From: Acidimicrobiales bacterium
GTDB lineage: Bacteria; Actinomycetota; Acidimicrobiia; Acidimicrobiales; Iamiaceae
DNA: 60,789 nucleotides
NCBI GenBank assembly: GCA_025463985.1
Contig: JAODBM010000052.1
Span: forward strand, 1-60,789
Direction: 5' to 3'
Part shown: one piece after another, positions 12,284 to 22,415 of the stretch
Layout: each line of letters starts with the position of its first letter
Position numbering within the stretch: the stretch's first letter is position 1
Program-made: the position numbers and the translations under genes
Notes under the pieces: generated by a model
Database searches by the model: none
Seen by the model: only the letters and a program-made list of their open reading frames with translations
What the model was told of the DNA's origin: nothing

Positions 12284-13741
12284 ATGCCGCACACCGACCC
12301 CACGGACATGGACCCCAAGCTCGGAGCACCGCTCCAGCCGCATGTCATCGTGTTGTTCGGCGCCTCAGGAGACCTGGCCCGCCGCAAGCTGATCCCCGGA
12401 CTGTTCCATCTGGAAGCCGCCGGGCTGCTCCCCGAGTGCCGCATCGTGGGCACGTCGCTCGACGATATGGACACCGAGGGGTTCCGCGAGGTGGCGCGTG
12501 GCGCCCTCGACGAGTTCGCCCGCCATCCGGTGACCGATGAAGCGTGGACGGCGTTCGCCAACAGCCTGTCGTTCACACCGACATCGGGCGGAGCGAACGG
12601 GCTCGCGAAGGCCGTCGCCGCAGCCGAAGCGGACCTCGGGGCCGAGCCTCGCCGCCTCCACTACTTGAGCGTTCCGCCCAAGTCGGCGCTGGCTGTGGTG
12701 AAGATGTTGGGCGAGGCGGACCTGGTGGAGCGCTCCCGCATCATCATGGAGAAGCCCTTCGGGATCGACCTGCGTTCCTCCCAAGAGCTCAACGCGGCGC
12801 TGCACGAGACGTTCGCCGAGGAGCAGATCTTTCGGATCGACCACTTTCTCGGAAAGGAAGCGGCTCTCAACATCCTTGCCTTTCGGTTCGCGAACGGTCT
12901 CTTCGAGCCGATCTGGAACCGCGAGCACATCGACCACGTGCAGATCGACGTGCCGGAGACGCTCGCCGTGGGGCCGCGGGCGCCGTTCTACGAGACGACC
13001 GGCGCCTACCGCGACATGGTCGTCACGCACCTCTTCCAGGTGCTCGCATTCATGGCGATGGAGCCGCCGACCGCCCTCGAGCCACGCGCTATCACCGAGG
13101 AGAAGAACAAGGTCTTCCGGTCGCTCAGCCCGATCCAACCGAGCGATGCCGTCCGGGGCCAGTACGCCGGCTACCTCGACGAGCCCGGCGTCGCCCCGCA
13201 CTCGGACGTGGAGACCTTCATCGCGCTCAAGTGCGGCATCGACAACTGGCGTTGGGCGGGCGTGCCGTTCTACCTGCGCACCGGCAAGCGCATGGCCGAG
13301 GGCGCCCGGATCATCTCGATCGCGTTCCGCGAGCCGCCGCGGAGCATGTTCCCCCCGGGTTCCGGCATCGGTGCGCACGGACCGGACCACCTCACCTTCG
13401 ACCTGGCCGATGCGTCGAGGCTGTCGTTGTCGTTCTACGGAAAGCGACCCGGCACGGGCCTCAAGCTCGACAAGCAGAGCCTGCAGTTCTCGCTCCACGA
13501 AGGGTCCGACGTGCTGGAGGCCTACGAGCGGCTCATCCACGACGCGATGAGCGGCGACCGCACCTTGTTCACGTCGGCCGAAGGCATCGAGCGCCTCTGG
13601 GGGCTCTCGGCCCCGCTGCTGGCCGACCCTCCACCGGTCCGGCCGTACGCGCCGGGCTCGTGGGGACCCAACGCCATCCATCAGCTGGTCGCGCCGTTCG
13701 TGTGGCGGCTCCCGTTCGAACGGGCCTGGCGCCAGGCCTGA
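12284..13741 (+). CDS. zwf: glucose-6-phosphate 1-dehydrogenase
   Basis: The enzyme oxidises glucose 6-phosphate to 6-phosphogluconolactone with NADP+, the entry step of the oxidative pentose phosphate pathway. At 485 residues it has the family's normal length. The Rossmann motif is FGASGDLARRKLIPGLF (about residue 24), the active-site signature is RIDHFLGKE (about 185), and IMEKPFG is conserved. The ATG at 12284 follows GAGGATG. The partner genes (gnd, pgl, opcA) are not next to it, so it stands alone here between the signalling operon and the zinc-ribbon/glutamine synthetase pair. Confidence 0.96.
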   Translation: MPHTDPTDMDPKLGAPLQPHVIVLFGASGDLARRKLIPGLFHLEAAGLLPECRIVGTSLDDMDTEGFREVARGALDEFARHPVTDEAWTAFANSLSFTPTSGGANGLAKAVAAAEADLGAEPRRLHYLSVPPKSALAVVKMLGEADLVERSRIIMEKPFGIDLRSSQELNAALHETFAEEQIFRIDHFLGKEAALNILAFRFANGLFEPIWNREHIDHVQIDVPETLAVGPRAPFYETTGAYRDMVVTHLFQVLAFMAMEPPTALEPRAITEEKNKVFRSLSPIQPSDAVRGQYAGYLDEPGVAPHSDVETFIALKCGIDNWRWAGVPFYLRTGKRMAEGARIISIAFREPPRSMFPPGSGIGAHGPDHLTFDLADASRLSLSFYGKRPGTGLKLDKQSLQFSLHEGSDVLEAYERLIHDAMSGDRTLFTSAEGIERLWGLSAPLLADPPPVRPYAPGSWGPNAIHQLVAPFVWRLPFERAWRQA

Positions 13742-13930
13742 GCGAGCGGCCGCCGACTCGGCCCGATCGCCGGCGCCACGGAACAGGTTCCGGTCAGTTG
13801 TTCTTCACGTGCTGCCTTGCTGCGTTCATCGCGACGTGACGCCGCGTGCCCAGGATGCCCGGGTGGGCAAGGGCAGATCATCCGTGACGACGCGCGCACC
13901 CGCGCTCCGCGTGCCCTGAGTCGGGGCTGG

Positions 13931-15079
13931 ATGCGCAAGCTCGGAATCGAGCGGGTCGACGAGAACGAGGGAGCCGTGCGAGCCGATCGGCGCGGCCGGC
14001 CCGCGCCGCAGAGCCGCACGCGGCCCCACCTCGGTCACGGCCCTGCGTGGCTGATCGCGGAGTGGCATCCCGAGCGCAACGGCACCCTCGGCCCGAACGA
14101 CGTGGGCTCGGGGTCGTCGCGACGCGTGTGGTGGCGCTGCGGTGCGGGCCACGAGTGGGAGGGCTCGGTCCGCGGTCGCACGAACGGAACGCGCTGTCCC
14201 TACTGCACGGGCCGGCGTCCGTCGCCGGAGCGGAACCTCGCCGCGTGCTTCCCGGCCATCGCCGCCGAGTGGCACCCCGAGCGGAACCGCCCGCTGCGAC
14301 CCGACGACGTGGTCCCCGCCAGCGCTCGCGTCGCGTGGTGGCGCGGGGCCTGTGGCCACGAGTGGCAGATGGGGGTGAGCGCGCGGACCCGCCGGCCGCG
14401 CAGCTGCCCGCTCTGCCCCTCCCGCCGGCCCTCGGCGCCCGCAACCGGTACCGGCGACGTCGCCCATCGCTTGCTGCGGAACCAGTTCCCGGGCGTGGCC
14501 GCCGAGTGGCATCCGACCCGCAACGCGCGCCCCACGCGGCCTGACCTCATGGCCAAGGGCCAGTCGTCGGTCTGGTGGCTCTGCCGCTTCTGCGGTGAGG
14601 AGTGGCGGGCGACGGTGGCCGACCGCGCGGGCGGGTCGGAGTGTCGCGTGTGCAGCGGTTCGCGGCATCGACTCGTCGCCGATGCGCTCGCCACGGCCCT
14701 GGTCCGCACGCTGCCGATCGGCGATCGGATGGACCTGCCACGCCTCCTGCGCTCGTCGCGCGCGGCCGCGCCGGACGTGGTGCTGCCGACGCTGCGCCTC
14801 GGGATCGACGTGCACCTGCCCGACGAAGGCCACTTCGACCGAGCCCGGGACGATCCGCGCCGGGCAGCCGCGTTTGCCGCGGGTCGCTGGCGCATCGTCC
14901 GCGTGCGCGAGGCGTCGCGGCCGCCGCGAGCCGCCGACCCGAGCGAGGTCGTCGTGTGCGACCTGGCCGACTCGGCCGCGGTCGTGACCGCGCTCGGTCC
15001 GCACCTCAGCGCCCGCTCGTCGCATCCAACGTTCGCCAAGACCGTCCACGACAGCATCGACAAGAGGAGCACGTCATGA
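13931..15079 (+). CDS. zinc-ribbon repeat protein (DUF4379-like x3) with C-terminal Vsr/PD-(D/E)XK-like region
   Basis: The 382-residue protein has three units of the WHPxRN...WWxC..GHEW...CPxC type (starting near [22 protein letters not shown] and [11 protein letters not shown]), each with two cysteine pairs expected to bind zinc. The C-terminal 110 residues read [20 protein letters not shown] and then [10 protein letters not shown], the layout of small endonuclease-like folds attached to such ribbons. The usual E-x-DG and lysine positions are not clear, so catalysis may be lost. I chose ATG 13931; an upstream TTG at 13817 is possible. Its stop overlaps the start of glutamine synthetase III (ATGA). 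The function is unknown. Confidence 0.75.
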   Translation: MRKLGIERVDENEGAVRADRRGRPAPQSRTRPHLGHGPAWLIAEWHPERNGTLGPNDVGSGSSRRVWWRCGAGHEWEGSVRGRTNGTRCPYCTGRRPSPERNLAACFPAIAAEWHPERNRPLRPDDVVPASARVAWWRGACGHEWQMGVSARTRRPRSCPLCPSRRPSAPATGTGDVAHRLLRNQFPGVAAEWHPTRNARPTRPDLMAKGQSSVWWLCRFCGEEWRATVADRAGGSECRVCSGSRHRLVADALATALVRTLPIGDRMDLPRLLRSSRAAAPDVVLPTLRLGIDVHLPDEGHFDRARDDPRRAAAFAAGRWRIVRVREASRPPRAADPSEVVVCDLADSAAVVTALGPHLSARSSHPTFAKTVHDSIDKRSTS

Positions 15080-17253
15080 GTGGCAGCACCGCCCGTCTGC
15101 AAGCGATCGACGCCGTGAAGGGCTACCAGCCCCCGGCCGGGATCTTCCCGACGCCGGGCGCCCCGGGCGAGGTCTTCGGCCAGAACGTCTTCACCAAGAC
15201 GGTGATGCAGGCGCGGCTGCCGAAGACCGTGTTCAAGTCGGTGATCGCCACGATCGAGCACGCGCAGACCCTCGATCCGACCATCGCCGACGTCGTGGCG
15301 TCAGCCATGAAGGACTGGGCGATGGAGCGGGGAGCCACCCACTACGCCCACGTCTTCTATCCGCTGACCGGGCTCACGGCCGAGAAGCACGACAGCTTCC
15401 TCGAGCCCGGCTTGGACGGCTCGTCGATCGCCGAGTTCGCCGGGAAGACGCTCACGCAGGGCGAACCCGACGCGTCGAGCTTCCCGAACGGCGGCCTGCG
15501 GGCCACGTTCGAGGCCCGGGGCTACACGGGCTGGGACGTGACCAGCCCCGCCTACATCCTCGAGAACCCGAACGGCAACACGCTGTGCATCCCGACCGTC
15601 TTCGTGTCGATGACCGGCGAGGCGCTGGACCACAAGACCCCGCTGTTGCGCTCGCAGCAGGCGATGGCCAAGCAGGCCGACCGCATCCTGCACCTGTTCG
15701 GGCACCAGAAGCCCGACTCGGTGGTCTCGTTCGCGGGCGCCGAGCAGGAGTACTTCCTCATCGATCGCAGCTTCTTCTTCTCGCGACCCGATCTGCTCAA
15801 CTCGGGTCGCACCTTGTTCGGCGCGCTGCCGCCGAAGGGCCAGGAGTTCGACGACCACTACTTCGGCGCCATCCCCGATCGCGTGCTGGCGTTCATGCTC
15901 GACTCCGAGAACGAGCTGTTCAAGCTCGGCATCCCGGCCAAGACCCGCCACAACGAGGTCGCGCCCGGGCAGTTCGAGCTGGCCCCGATGTTCGAGCGGG
16001 CGAACGTCGCCACCGACCACCAGCAGCTGCTGATGGTGACGCTCAAGAAGGTGGCGCTGAAGCACGGCATGGAGGTGCTCTTCCACGAGAAGCCCTTCGC
16101 CGGCATCAACGGGTCGGGCAAGCACGTGAACTTCTCGCTCGGCAACACCACCGAGGGCAACCTGCTCCTCCCGGGCGACACGCCCCACGAGAACGCCCAG
16201 TTCCTCGTGTTCTGCGCGGCGGTCATCCGCGCCGTGCACAAGTACGCCGGCCTGCTCCGCGCGTCGGTGGCGTCGGCGACCAACGACCACCGCCTGGGCG
16301 CCAACGAGGCGCCTCCGGCCATCATCTCGATCTTCCTGGGCGACCAGCTGACCGACGTGTTCGACCAGGTCGCGAAGGGCGGCGCCACGGCGTCGAAGGA
16401 GAAGGGCACCCTGATGATCGGGGTCGACACGTTGCCCGTGCTGCCGACCGATCCGGGCGACCGCAACCGCACGAGCCCCTTTGCGTTCACCGGCAACCGC
16501 TTCGAGTTCCGGGCGCCGGGTGCCCTTCAGTCCATCGCCGGACCGATGGTGACGATCAACACGATCCTCGCGGAGGCGCTCGACCACATCGCCACCGAGC
16601 TCGACTCGCTCATCGCGGACGGCGTCGAGTTCAACTCGGCGGTGCAGAAGGTGCTCGAGGAGATCATCACCGTGCACGGCACCGTGGTCTTCAACGGCGA
16701 CGGCTACTCGGACGACTGGCAGATCGAGGCCGAGGCACGCGGCCTGCCGAACCTGCGCACCACGCTCGACGCGCTGCCCGAGCTGATCACCGAGGAGTCG
16801 CTGGAGCTGTTCAGCACCTACGGGGTGTTCAACCACCGCGAGATGCACAGCCGTTACGAGATCGCGCTCGAGCACTACGCGATGAGCATCGAGGTCGAGG
16901 CCAAGCTGACGCTCGAGATGGCCAAGACGCAGATCCTGCCGGCCGCGCTCCGCTACCAGACCGAGCTGGCGACGAACCTGGCCAGCTCGTTGGCGATCGG
17001 CCACGAGCCCGACCGGTCGACCTTCGAGGAGACCAGTGCGACCATCACCGAGCTGCAGGCGGCCATCAGGGCCCTGACCGAGGATCTCGCACACGATCAT
17101 CCGCTCGACCCGATGCTCGAGGCCCGCCACGCCGCCGACGACCACCTGCCGGCGATGCTGGCCGTGCGCGCCGCCGCCGACGCGCTCGAGGGCATGGTCG
17201 CCGACGACCTGTGGCCGCTCCCGACCTATCAGGAGATGCTCTACATCCTGTAG
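15076..17253 (+). CDS. glnN: type III glutamine synthetase
   Basis: The 725-residue length and the core motifs identify the GSIII class, distinct from the roughly 470-residue [14 protein letters not shown] holds metal-binding glutamates, [14 protein letters not shown] the ATP/ammonium region, [16 protein letters not shown] the glutamate-binding arginine, and [11 protein letters not shown] the C-terminal catalytic block. It condenses glutamate and ammonia with ATP. ATG 15076 is preceded by AGAGGAGC at 15063-15070 and overlaps the zinc-ribbon gene's stop, so the two are co-translated. No adenylylation-type regulatory partner is adjacent. Histidine breakdown genes at 32-39 kb would supply its substrates, but there is no direct link. 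Confidence 0.95.
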   Translation: MSGSTARLQAIDAVKGYQPPAGIFPTPGAPGEVFGQNVFTKTVMQARLPKTVFKSVIATIEHAQTLDPTIADVVASAMKDWAMERGATHYAHVFYPLTGLTAEKHDSFLEPGLDGSSIAEFAGKTLTQGEPDASSFPNGGLRATFEARGYTGWDVTSPAYILENPNGNTLCIPTVFVSMTGEALDHKTPLLRSQQAMAKQADRILHLFGHQKPDSVVSFAGAEQEYFLIDRSFFFSRPDLLNSGRTLFGALPPKGQEFDDHYFGAIPDRVLAFMLDSENELFKLGIPAKTRHNEVAPGQFELAPMFERANVATDHQQLLMVTLKKVALKHGMEVLFHEKPFAGINGSGKHVNFSLGNTTEGNLLLPGDTPHENAQFLVFCAAVIRAVHKYAGLLRASVASATNDHRLGANEAPPAIISIFLGDQLTDVFDQVAKGGATASKEKGTLMIGVDTLPVLPTDPGDRNRTSPFAFTGNRFEFRAPGALQSIAGPMVTINTILAEALDHIATELDSLIADGVEFNSAVQKVLEEIITVHGTVVFNGDGYSDDWQIEAEARGLPNLRTTLDALPELITEESLELFSTYGVFNHREMHSRYEIALEHYAMSIEVEAKLTLEMAKTQILPAALRYQTELATNLASSLAIGHEPDRSTFEETSATITELQAAIRALTEDLAHDHPLDPMLEARHAADDHLPAMLAVRAAADALEGMVADDLWPLPTYQEMLYIL

Positions 17254-17275
17254 GTCGCGCCGGGTTCGACGGGGC

Positions 17276-19426
17276 TCAGCTCGTGGTGATGGGTCCGACC
17301 GGGGAGCTGGCGGGTCCGACGCCGACGGCGTTGCGCGCCGCGATCGTGAACGTGTAGGTGGTGCCGTGCGCGAGGCCGGACACGACCAGCGAGTTGGCCG
17401 TCTGGGTGAAGTTGTGCACCGGCTGGGCCACGCCCTTGATGTACGGGATCACGACGTAACCGCTCACCGGCGAACCGTTGCCGTCGGGGCTCCACCAGTG
17501 CATGCTCGCCTGGCCCGCGCCCGGGCCGGCCGAGACCGACACGAACGCCGGAGCGCTCGGCGTGCCGACCTTGATGGCCGGGCTGGCGGCGGAGGCGTTG
17601 CCGGTGCCGTAGACGTTGACGGCGGCGACGCGGAACTGGTAGCTGGTGCCGTTCGAGAGCCCGGCGATGGTCTCGGTGGTGGCGGTCGAGTTGAACGGGT
17701 GGGGGCTCTGCGCGACGCCGCTGACGTAGGGCGTCACCACGTAGCCGGTGATGGCCGATCCGCCGTTGAAGGACGGTGCGGTCCACGAGACGGTGGCGGC
17801 GGCGTTGCCTGGCCGGGCGTGGGCGTTGCTCGGCGTTGCCGGCGGCCCGTGGGGGGTCACGGCGTTGGAGGCGGCCGAGCGGTTCCCGGTGCCGTGGCCG
17901 TTCACGGCCGCGACCCGGAACGTGTAGGTGTAGCCGCGGGCGAGCCCCGGGATCGTCTGGGTGGTGGCCGTCGTGGTGAACGGGTGGTCGGTCTGCGCGT
18001 GGGACCCGACGTACGGGGTGACGACGTAGCCGGTGATGGGGGCACCACCGGTGTTGCCGGGAGCGGTCCAGTGCACCGTGGCCGAGTCGATGCCTGCGGT
18101 GGCGGTGACGTTGATGGGCGTGCCGGGTGGGCCGTAGGGGATGACCGGGTTGGAGTGGGCGGACGGCGCGCCCGTGCGGCTCGCCGTGACCGCCGTGACC
18201 GTGAACGTGTAGGTGTAGCCCCGGGCCAACCCCGAGACCGGCTCTGAGGTCGCTCCGGCCGGGGCCAGCTGGGTCGGCTTCGCCGAGCTTCCGACGTACG
18301 GGGTGATGACGTAGCCGGTGACCGGTCCGCTGCCGTTCGGTGCCGGCGGCGTCCAGGAGACGGTGGCGCTGTCGCTACCGGCCGCGGCGCTCACGCTGCC
18401 CGGCGCGAGGGGGGCCGGCGGCGTCCACTCCCAGGTGTCGGTGCCCTCGCCGTTGAAGGTGTCGTAGCCACCGAAGGCCAGGACGCGGCCGGCGACGGTG
18501 GCAGCCGCCTTGTATGAGCCGGCGCTCGGTTGGGACGTCGTGCTTACCTGTGCCCAGGTGGTGCCGTCCCAGCGCCAGGTGTCGTCGAAGACGAAGTACG
18601 TGCCGTGCCCGCCATCGATGTTGACGCGCCGGGTGCCGCCGAACAGCAGCGTCTGGCCGGTGGTGTCGGGGCTGAGCAGGAAGGAGTTGCGCGCCGGCGG
18701 GCTGGTGGCCGGGGTCCGGAGGCTCCATGTCGTGCCCGTCCAGACGTACGTGTCGACGATCGCCGAGTCGCCGCAGCTGCAGACGAGGGCTGGGGCCGTG
18801 TTGACGACCGCCACCACCTGGCTGGCCGTCGGCGCCGTCGAGATCTGGCTGCCGGCGGGAAGAGCCGTCGGCGGGATCAGGTGGGTCCAGTCGGCGCCCG
18901 ACCAGCGCCAGGTGTCGCCGCCCGGGCCCACGAGCATGAGCTGGTTCGTCGCCGGGTCGAGGGCCATCGAGCCCCCAGCGGGCGGGGTGGTGACCGGGGA
19001 CAGCTGGGTCCAGGTCGAGCCGTCCCAACGCCAGGTGTCGGTGAGGTTGGGGGTCAGCCCGCCGTCGGAGTTGCCGCCGACGAGCAGCACGGTTCCGGAC
19101 GGCTCGGTGCCGATGGCGGCGAGTGACCGGGCCGGCGGGCTGGCGGCCGGGCTGAGATGTGTCCAGTTGGTGCCGTCCCAGCGCCAGGTCTCGGCGTTCG
19201 GGTTGCCGGCGGGCCCCGCCTGGCCGCCGAACATGATCGCGCCGCCGCCGATGCCGTCGAACGCCGCCGCCGCGCCGAGCGTGCCGGTGGGCGTCGACGT
19301 CGGGCTCCGCTGCTCCCACGCCGGTGCCGGCGGGTCGGCAAAGGCCGCCTGAGACCCGCCGAGCGTCGCCGCAAGACACATGCTGAGCGTCACCGCTATG
19401 ACGCGGGTGCTGCGCTTCGTCGCCAT
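17276..19426 (-). CDS. secreted Kelch-like beta-propeller protein with four FN3 domains
   Basis: The 716-residue product has a Sec leader (residues 1-30, cleavage near AAFADPP). The next 330 residues hold Kelch-type repeats, each with a FGG or VGG turn and a TWRWDGSTWTQLSP-like strand. Four fibronectin type III domains follow (from about 345 to the end), each with GYVVTPYV and GLARGYTYTFTV blocks. The FN3 units are very alike, suggesting recent tandem duplication. It is likely a surface or extracellular binding protein, perhaps for polysaccharide. No catalytic residues or wall-anchor motif are visible. It converges on glnN with a 22-nt gap. Confidence 0.85.
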   Translation of the reverse strand: MATKRSTRVIAVTLSMCLAATLGGSQAAFADPPAPAWEQRSPTSTPTGTLGAAAAFDGIGGGAIMFGGQAGPAGNPNAETWRWDGTNWTHLSPAASPPARSLAAIGTEPSGTVLLVGGNSDGGLTPNLTDTWRWDGSTWTQLSPVTTPPAGGSMALDPATNQLMLVGPGGDTWRWSGADWTHLIPPTALPAGSQISTAPTASQVVAVVNTAPALVCSCGDSAIVDTYVWTGTTWSLRTPATSPPARNSFLLSPDTTGQTLLFGGTRRVNIDGGHGTYFVFDDTWRWDGTTWAQVSTTSQPSAGSYKAAATVAGRVLAFGGYDTFNGEGTDTWEWTPPAPLAPGSVSAAAGSDSATVSWTPPAPNGSGPVTGYVITPYVGSSAKPTQLAPAGATSEPVSGLARGYTYTFTVTAVTASRTGAPSAHSNPVIPYGPPGTPINVTATAGIDSATVHWTAPGNTGGAPITGYVVTPYVGSHAQTDHPFTTTATTQTIPGLARGYTYTFRVAAVNGHGTGNRSAASNAVTPHGPPATPSNAHARPGNAAATVSWTAPSFNGGSAITGYVVTPYVSGVAQSPHPFNSTATTETIAGLSNGTSYQFRVAAVNVYGTGNASAASPAIKVGTPSAPAFVSVSAGPGAGQASMHWWSPDGNGSPVSGYVVIPYIKGVAQPVHNFTQTANSLVVSGLAHGTTYTFTIAARNAVGVGPASSPVGPITTS

Positions 19427-19789
19427 TGGCCGCCCTCCGCCATGACTCGTGTCACAGCACCCTAAGACTGAGGTGGCACACCGTCAACGGGCGCACGCGG
19501 CCAGCTGCCGGTCCCCTGCTGACCACCACCATCGACGGTCGCTCCGCCGCGCCCTACGCCGCCCGCTGGCATCCCCACATCAGCGTGGGCACGGACACCA
19601 TCGACGAGGGGTGCTGGAGCTGCCCGCCCGGCAGATGATCCCGTCCGACGACCGGGGCCTGCCGTGATTCACGCCGGCGACACCCTGGCCTCGGGCCGGC
19701 GCCGCCCAAGATCGATGCGGGGTTCGGCCGGCGCTCCCCCCGACCGTAGGGTGCCCGGTCGTGGTCACGGGTCGTGGGGGAGCGCGGGG
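19427..19789. other. 363-nt divergent intergenic region
   Basis: The region separates the leftward Kelch/FN3 gene from the rightward winged-helix gene and should hold both promoters. The 19440-19480 part (GTGTCACAGCACCCTAAGACTG) is the least GC-rich. Possible longer starts for the downstream gene lie at 19664-19751. I see no RNA gene or strong hairpin. Confidence 0.4.
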
Positions 19790-20854
19790 TTGAGCGTCGG
19801 ACCGTCCGTGATCGCGACGCGCATCGGTGCCCAGATGCTCGACCGCCCTCCAGGGCACACGCCTGAGGACGTGGTGCGTCGGCTCTTGGCGGTGCAAGCT
19901 CAGGACCCGCGGGGGCTGCGGCTGAGCATCCGCAGCCGGGCCATTGGCCTGACGGCGCGGGACGTCGACGCCGCCCTGACCGAGCGGCGGTCGCTGCTCG
20001 TCACGTGGCTGAACCGCGGCACCCTGCACCTGGTCGCCGCGGAGGACTACTGGTGGCTGCACCCGCTCACCACGCCGCAGCTCGCCACCGGCAACGCCCG
20101 GCGCCTCCAGCAGGAGGGCGTCGATCCGGGCCAGGCCGATCTCGGGGTGCAGATCGTGCGCGAGGCCGTGGCGAGCGGCCCGCAGACGCGGTCGCAGCTG
20201 CGGGACCTGCTCGACGCGGCCGGCGTGCCAACGGCCCGGCAGGCCCTCGTCCACGTGCTGGTGGCGGCCTCGCTGCGCGGTGACGTGGTGCGCGGCCCGG
20301 TGGTCGACGGCCACCACGCGTTCGTGTCGGCCACGGCCTGGTTGGGGCCGGCACCGGCGGCGCTGCCGCGGGACGAGGCGCTCGGCCGCTTGGCGCTCCG
20401 CTACCTGGCCGCCCACGGGCCGGCCGACGCTCGCGACTTGGCCCGGTGGGCGGGGATCACGCTGGGCGACGCCCGCCGAGGGCTCGGGGCCGTCGCCGAC
20501 GTGCTGCGTGAGAGCGAGGGCGGGCTCGTCGACCTCGCGGACCGCGAACCGTCGGTCAGCCTGCCCCCGCCCCGCCTGCTCGGCCCCTTCGATCCGCTCC
20601 TGCTCGGCTGGACGGCACGGGAGCCGATCGTGGGCCCGCACCTCGGGCTGGTCACCGACAACGGCCTCTTCCGACCGTTCGCGTTGGTGGACGGCCGGGC
20701 GGTGGCGACCTGGGGCCTGGCCGGCAGCACGCTGACGGTGCGCATGCTCGAACACATCGGCGAGTCGGCGCTCGCTGCCTTGCGGGCGGACGCGCACGAC
20801 GTGCTCGCCTTCCTCGGGCTACCTGACCGCGAGCCCATCGTCACCTCAGGGTGA
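19790..20854 (+). CDS. winged-helix DNA-binding domain protein (HTH_42/AlkZ-like family)
   Basis: The roughly 354-residue protein resembles actinobacterial winged-helix proteins related to YcaQ/AlkZ DNA glycosylases: QAQDPRGLRLSIRSR near the N-terminus, LVTWLNRGTLHLV, HVLVAASLRGDVVRGP and LLGPFDPLLLGWTAR. The family's QxQ-type segment appears as VQAQD (AlkZ-like enzymes use QxQ), which hints at a role in DNA repair, but many homologues are uncharacterised. The start is uncertain: TTG 19790 follows GGGGGAG at good spacing, and GTG 19808 is the main alternative. Confidence 0.72.
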   Translation: MSVGPSVIATRIGAQMLDRPPGHTPEDVVRRLLAVQAQDPRGLRLSIRSRAIGLTARDVDAALTERRSLLVTWLNRGTLHLVAAEDYWWLHPLTTPQLATGNARRLQQEGVDPGQADLGVQIVREAVASGPQTRSQLRDLLDAAGVPTARQALVHVLVAASLRGDVVRGPVVDGHHAFVSATAWLGPAPAALPRDEALGRLALRYLAAHGPADARDLARWAGITLGDARRGLGAVADVLRESEGGLVDLADREPSVSLPPPRLLGPFDPLLLGWTAREPIVGPHLGLVTDNGLFRPFALVDGRAVATWGLAGSTLTVRMLEHIGESALAALRADAHDVLAFLGLPDREPIVTSG

Positions 20855-20883
20855 GGCGCCCTCGACGCTGACGGGTACCGGGC

Positions 20884-20923
20884 GCGGGCAGACCCGCCGG
20901 CACCGGTCCGAACCGCTAGTTCG
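20884..20923. terminator. possible bidirectional terminator, two hairpins
   Basis: GCGGG/CCCGC (20884-20897) and CGAAC/GTTCG (20909-20923) form two short stem-loops between the convergent winged-helix and Asp-box genes; the second spans the leftward gene's TAG. There is no U-run, which is common in high-GC actinobacteria. Confidence 0.35.
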
Positions 20924-22310
20924 GCGCGCCGACGTGGGTGCCACCGGTCTGCACGGCGTAGCCGGTGTAGGTGCCGCTGCCGCCGAGCGCGGGCGCGTCG
21001 TGGGAGTAGGCGATGTGGGCCCAGCCGGCGGGGTCGGTGTCGATGCCGAAGTCGTCGTAGAGCTGGCGGCCGCCGGTGCAGTTGATGCCGCTCTCGCACA
21101 CCGGCCCTTTGTGGACGGCGACGACCGCGTGCGGGGCGCCCCAACCGGTGATGGTCGAGGTGGGGTTCTGCGCCATCTCGACGTACCAGGTGCCGGTCGA
21201 GCCGCTCCCGATCTCGCCGTAGTACACGAGGTCGACGCCCGCGGACGTGGCCACGAGCCACGGGAAGATCGCGTGTGGGGTGGTGGTGCTGATCCGGCCC
21301 GAGCAGGTCCACGTGGCGCCGTGGTCGCTGGACGTGGCGGTGTAGATGCCGGTGTCGTTGGAGACCGCGTACCAGAGGCGCCCGTTGGGGGCCACCGAGA
21401 TGTTGGGGAAGTTGTGGCCGAGGCCGTTGGCGCCGAACTTCTTGGTGCACGGCAGCGGCTTGTCGCTCCAGGTGTGCCCGCCGTCATTGGAGACGGCCAG
21501 GAACGCCTCGTCGTAGGTCGATCCGGTCGAGCTGCTCGGCGCCACGAACGACTGGTAGGCCCAGAAGCCTCCGGCCTTCGGCGACGGGTTCCGGTGATCG
21601 ATCACGAGGTTCCCGAGCTCGTTGTTCTGCGACTTGTAGTCGGTCGCCGGGATCGCTTGCGAGATCTGCGTGTAGGTCTGCCCGCCGTCGTCGGAGCGCA
21701 GGATGTTGATGTTCGCGGTGGCCACGTCGTGGTAGCTGAGCAGCGACGTCGACTGCCCCCATGCCGCGATCCACTCGCGGTCGTCGCCCGGCAGCCCGCC
21801 CTGGACCGGTGTCTGGTGGAAGGTCTTGCCGTTGTCGACCGACGTGGCGACGTTCACGGACGCGAGGTTGAGGCTGGCCACGTAGAGCCGGTAGACGCCG
21901 TTGGCCAGGGGCACGGGAGCGAAGGCCGTGTCGATGTCGCCGCCGGAGGCGCCCGCCCCCGCCGCCACGGCGTTCGGCTGGCCCGCATAGACCAGCGCGC
22001 ACGCGCTCACCGCGGTGCCGCCTCGTTGCACGCCGCGCCACAGCACGCTGCCGTTGCCGATGCCGTTCTCGGAGCCGAGCTCGACGAGGCCGGCCTTGGA
22101 GACGTGGATCGAGGGCTCGCCGGCCTGGTTGGCGCCGCAGCCCGCCTTGCCGACGGTCGCGCCTTGGGGTTGGCCGGTGGCGAACGTCGGTGCGAGCGGG
22201 GCCGCGGTGATGGCGTTCGGGCGCGCCGACACCCAGGCCGACGTCGCGGTCACGAGAAGGCCTGCGGTCAGGACGCCGACGGCGGCGCGGGCGTGCGTTC
22301 TGAGCGTCAC
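20916..22310 (-). CDS. secreted sialidase-like (Asp-box/BNR repeat) protein
   Basis: The 464-residue product has a Sec leader (about 1-30, SAWVSARPNA). Asp-box motifs recur: SVDNGKTF, SDDGGQTY, SNDGGHTW and SSDHGATW, which mark a six-bladed beta-propeller of the sialidase/exo-enzyme type. Eight or more cysteines suggest disulfides in the exported protein. I cannot identify the arginine triad or catalytic tyrosine of true sialidases, so 'glycoside-binding or exo-alpha-sialidase-like' is the safest call. It is divergent from the DsbA-like gene, 105 nt away. Confidence 0.8.
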   Translation of the reverse strand: MTLRTHARAAVGVLTAGLLVTATSAWVSARPNAITAAPLAPTFATGQPQGATVGKAGCGANQAGEPSIHVSKAGLVELGSENGIGNGSVLWRGVQRGGTAVSACALVYAGQPNAVAAGAGASGGDIDTAFAPVPLANGVYRLYVASLNLASVNVATSVDNGKTFHQTPVQGGLPGDDREWIAAWGQSTSLLSYHDVATANINILRSDDGGQTYTQISQAIPATDYKSQNNELGNLVIDHRNPSPKAGGFWAYQSFVAPSSSTGSTYDEAFLAVSNDGGHTWSDKPLPCTKKFGANGLGHNFPNISVAPNGRLWYAVSNDTGIYTATSSDHGATWTCSGRISTTTPHAIFPWLVATSAGVDLVYYGEIGSGSTGTWYVEMAQNPTSTITGWGAPHAVVAVHKGPVCESGINCTGGRQLYDDFGIDTDPAGWAHIAYSHDAPALGGSGTYTGYAVQTGGTHVGAPN

Positions 22311-22415
22311 GGCGACTCCTCTGGTGGCGATTTCGGCTCGGAACCACTTCGGCGGCCGGCGGCGCCGTTCCTCCCTCGCGGGACTACTTCGCCGTCAAAG
22401 GCTGTTGATACACGT

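Noticed and set aside
15301-17145. 614-codon minus-strand frame opposite glutamine synthetase III
   Set aside because: It is composition-driven (Val/Arg/Gly/Glu) and overlaps a gene with unmistakable catalytic motifs.
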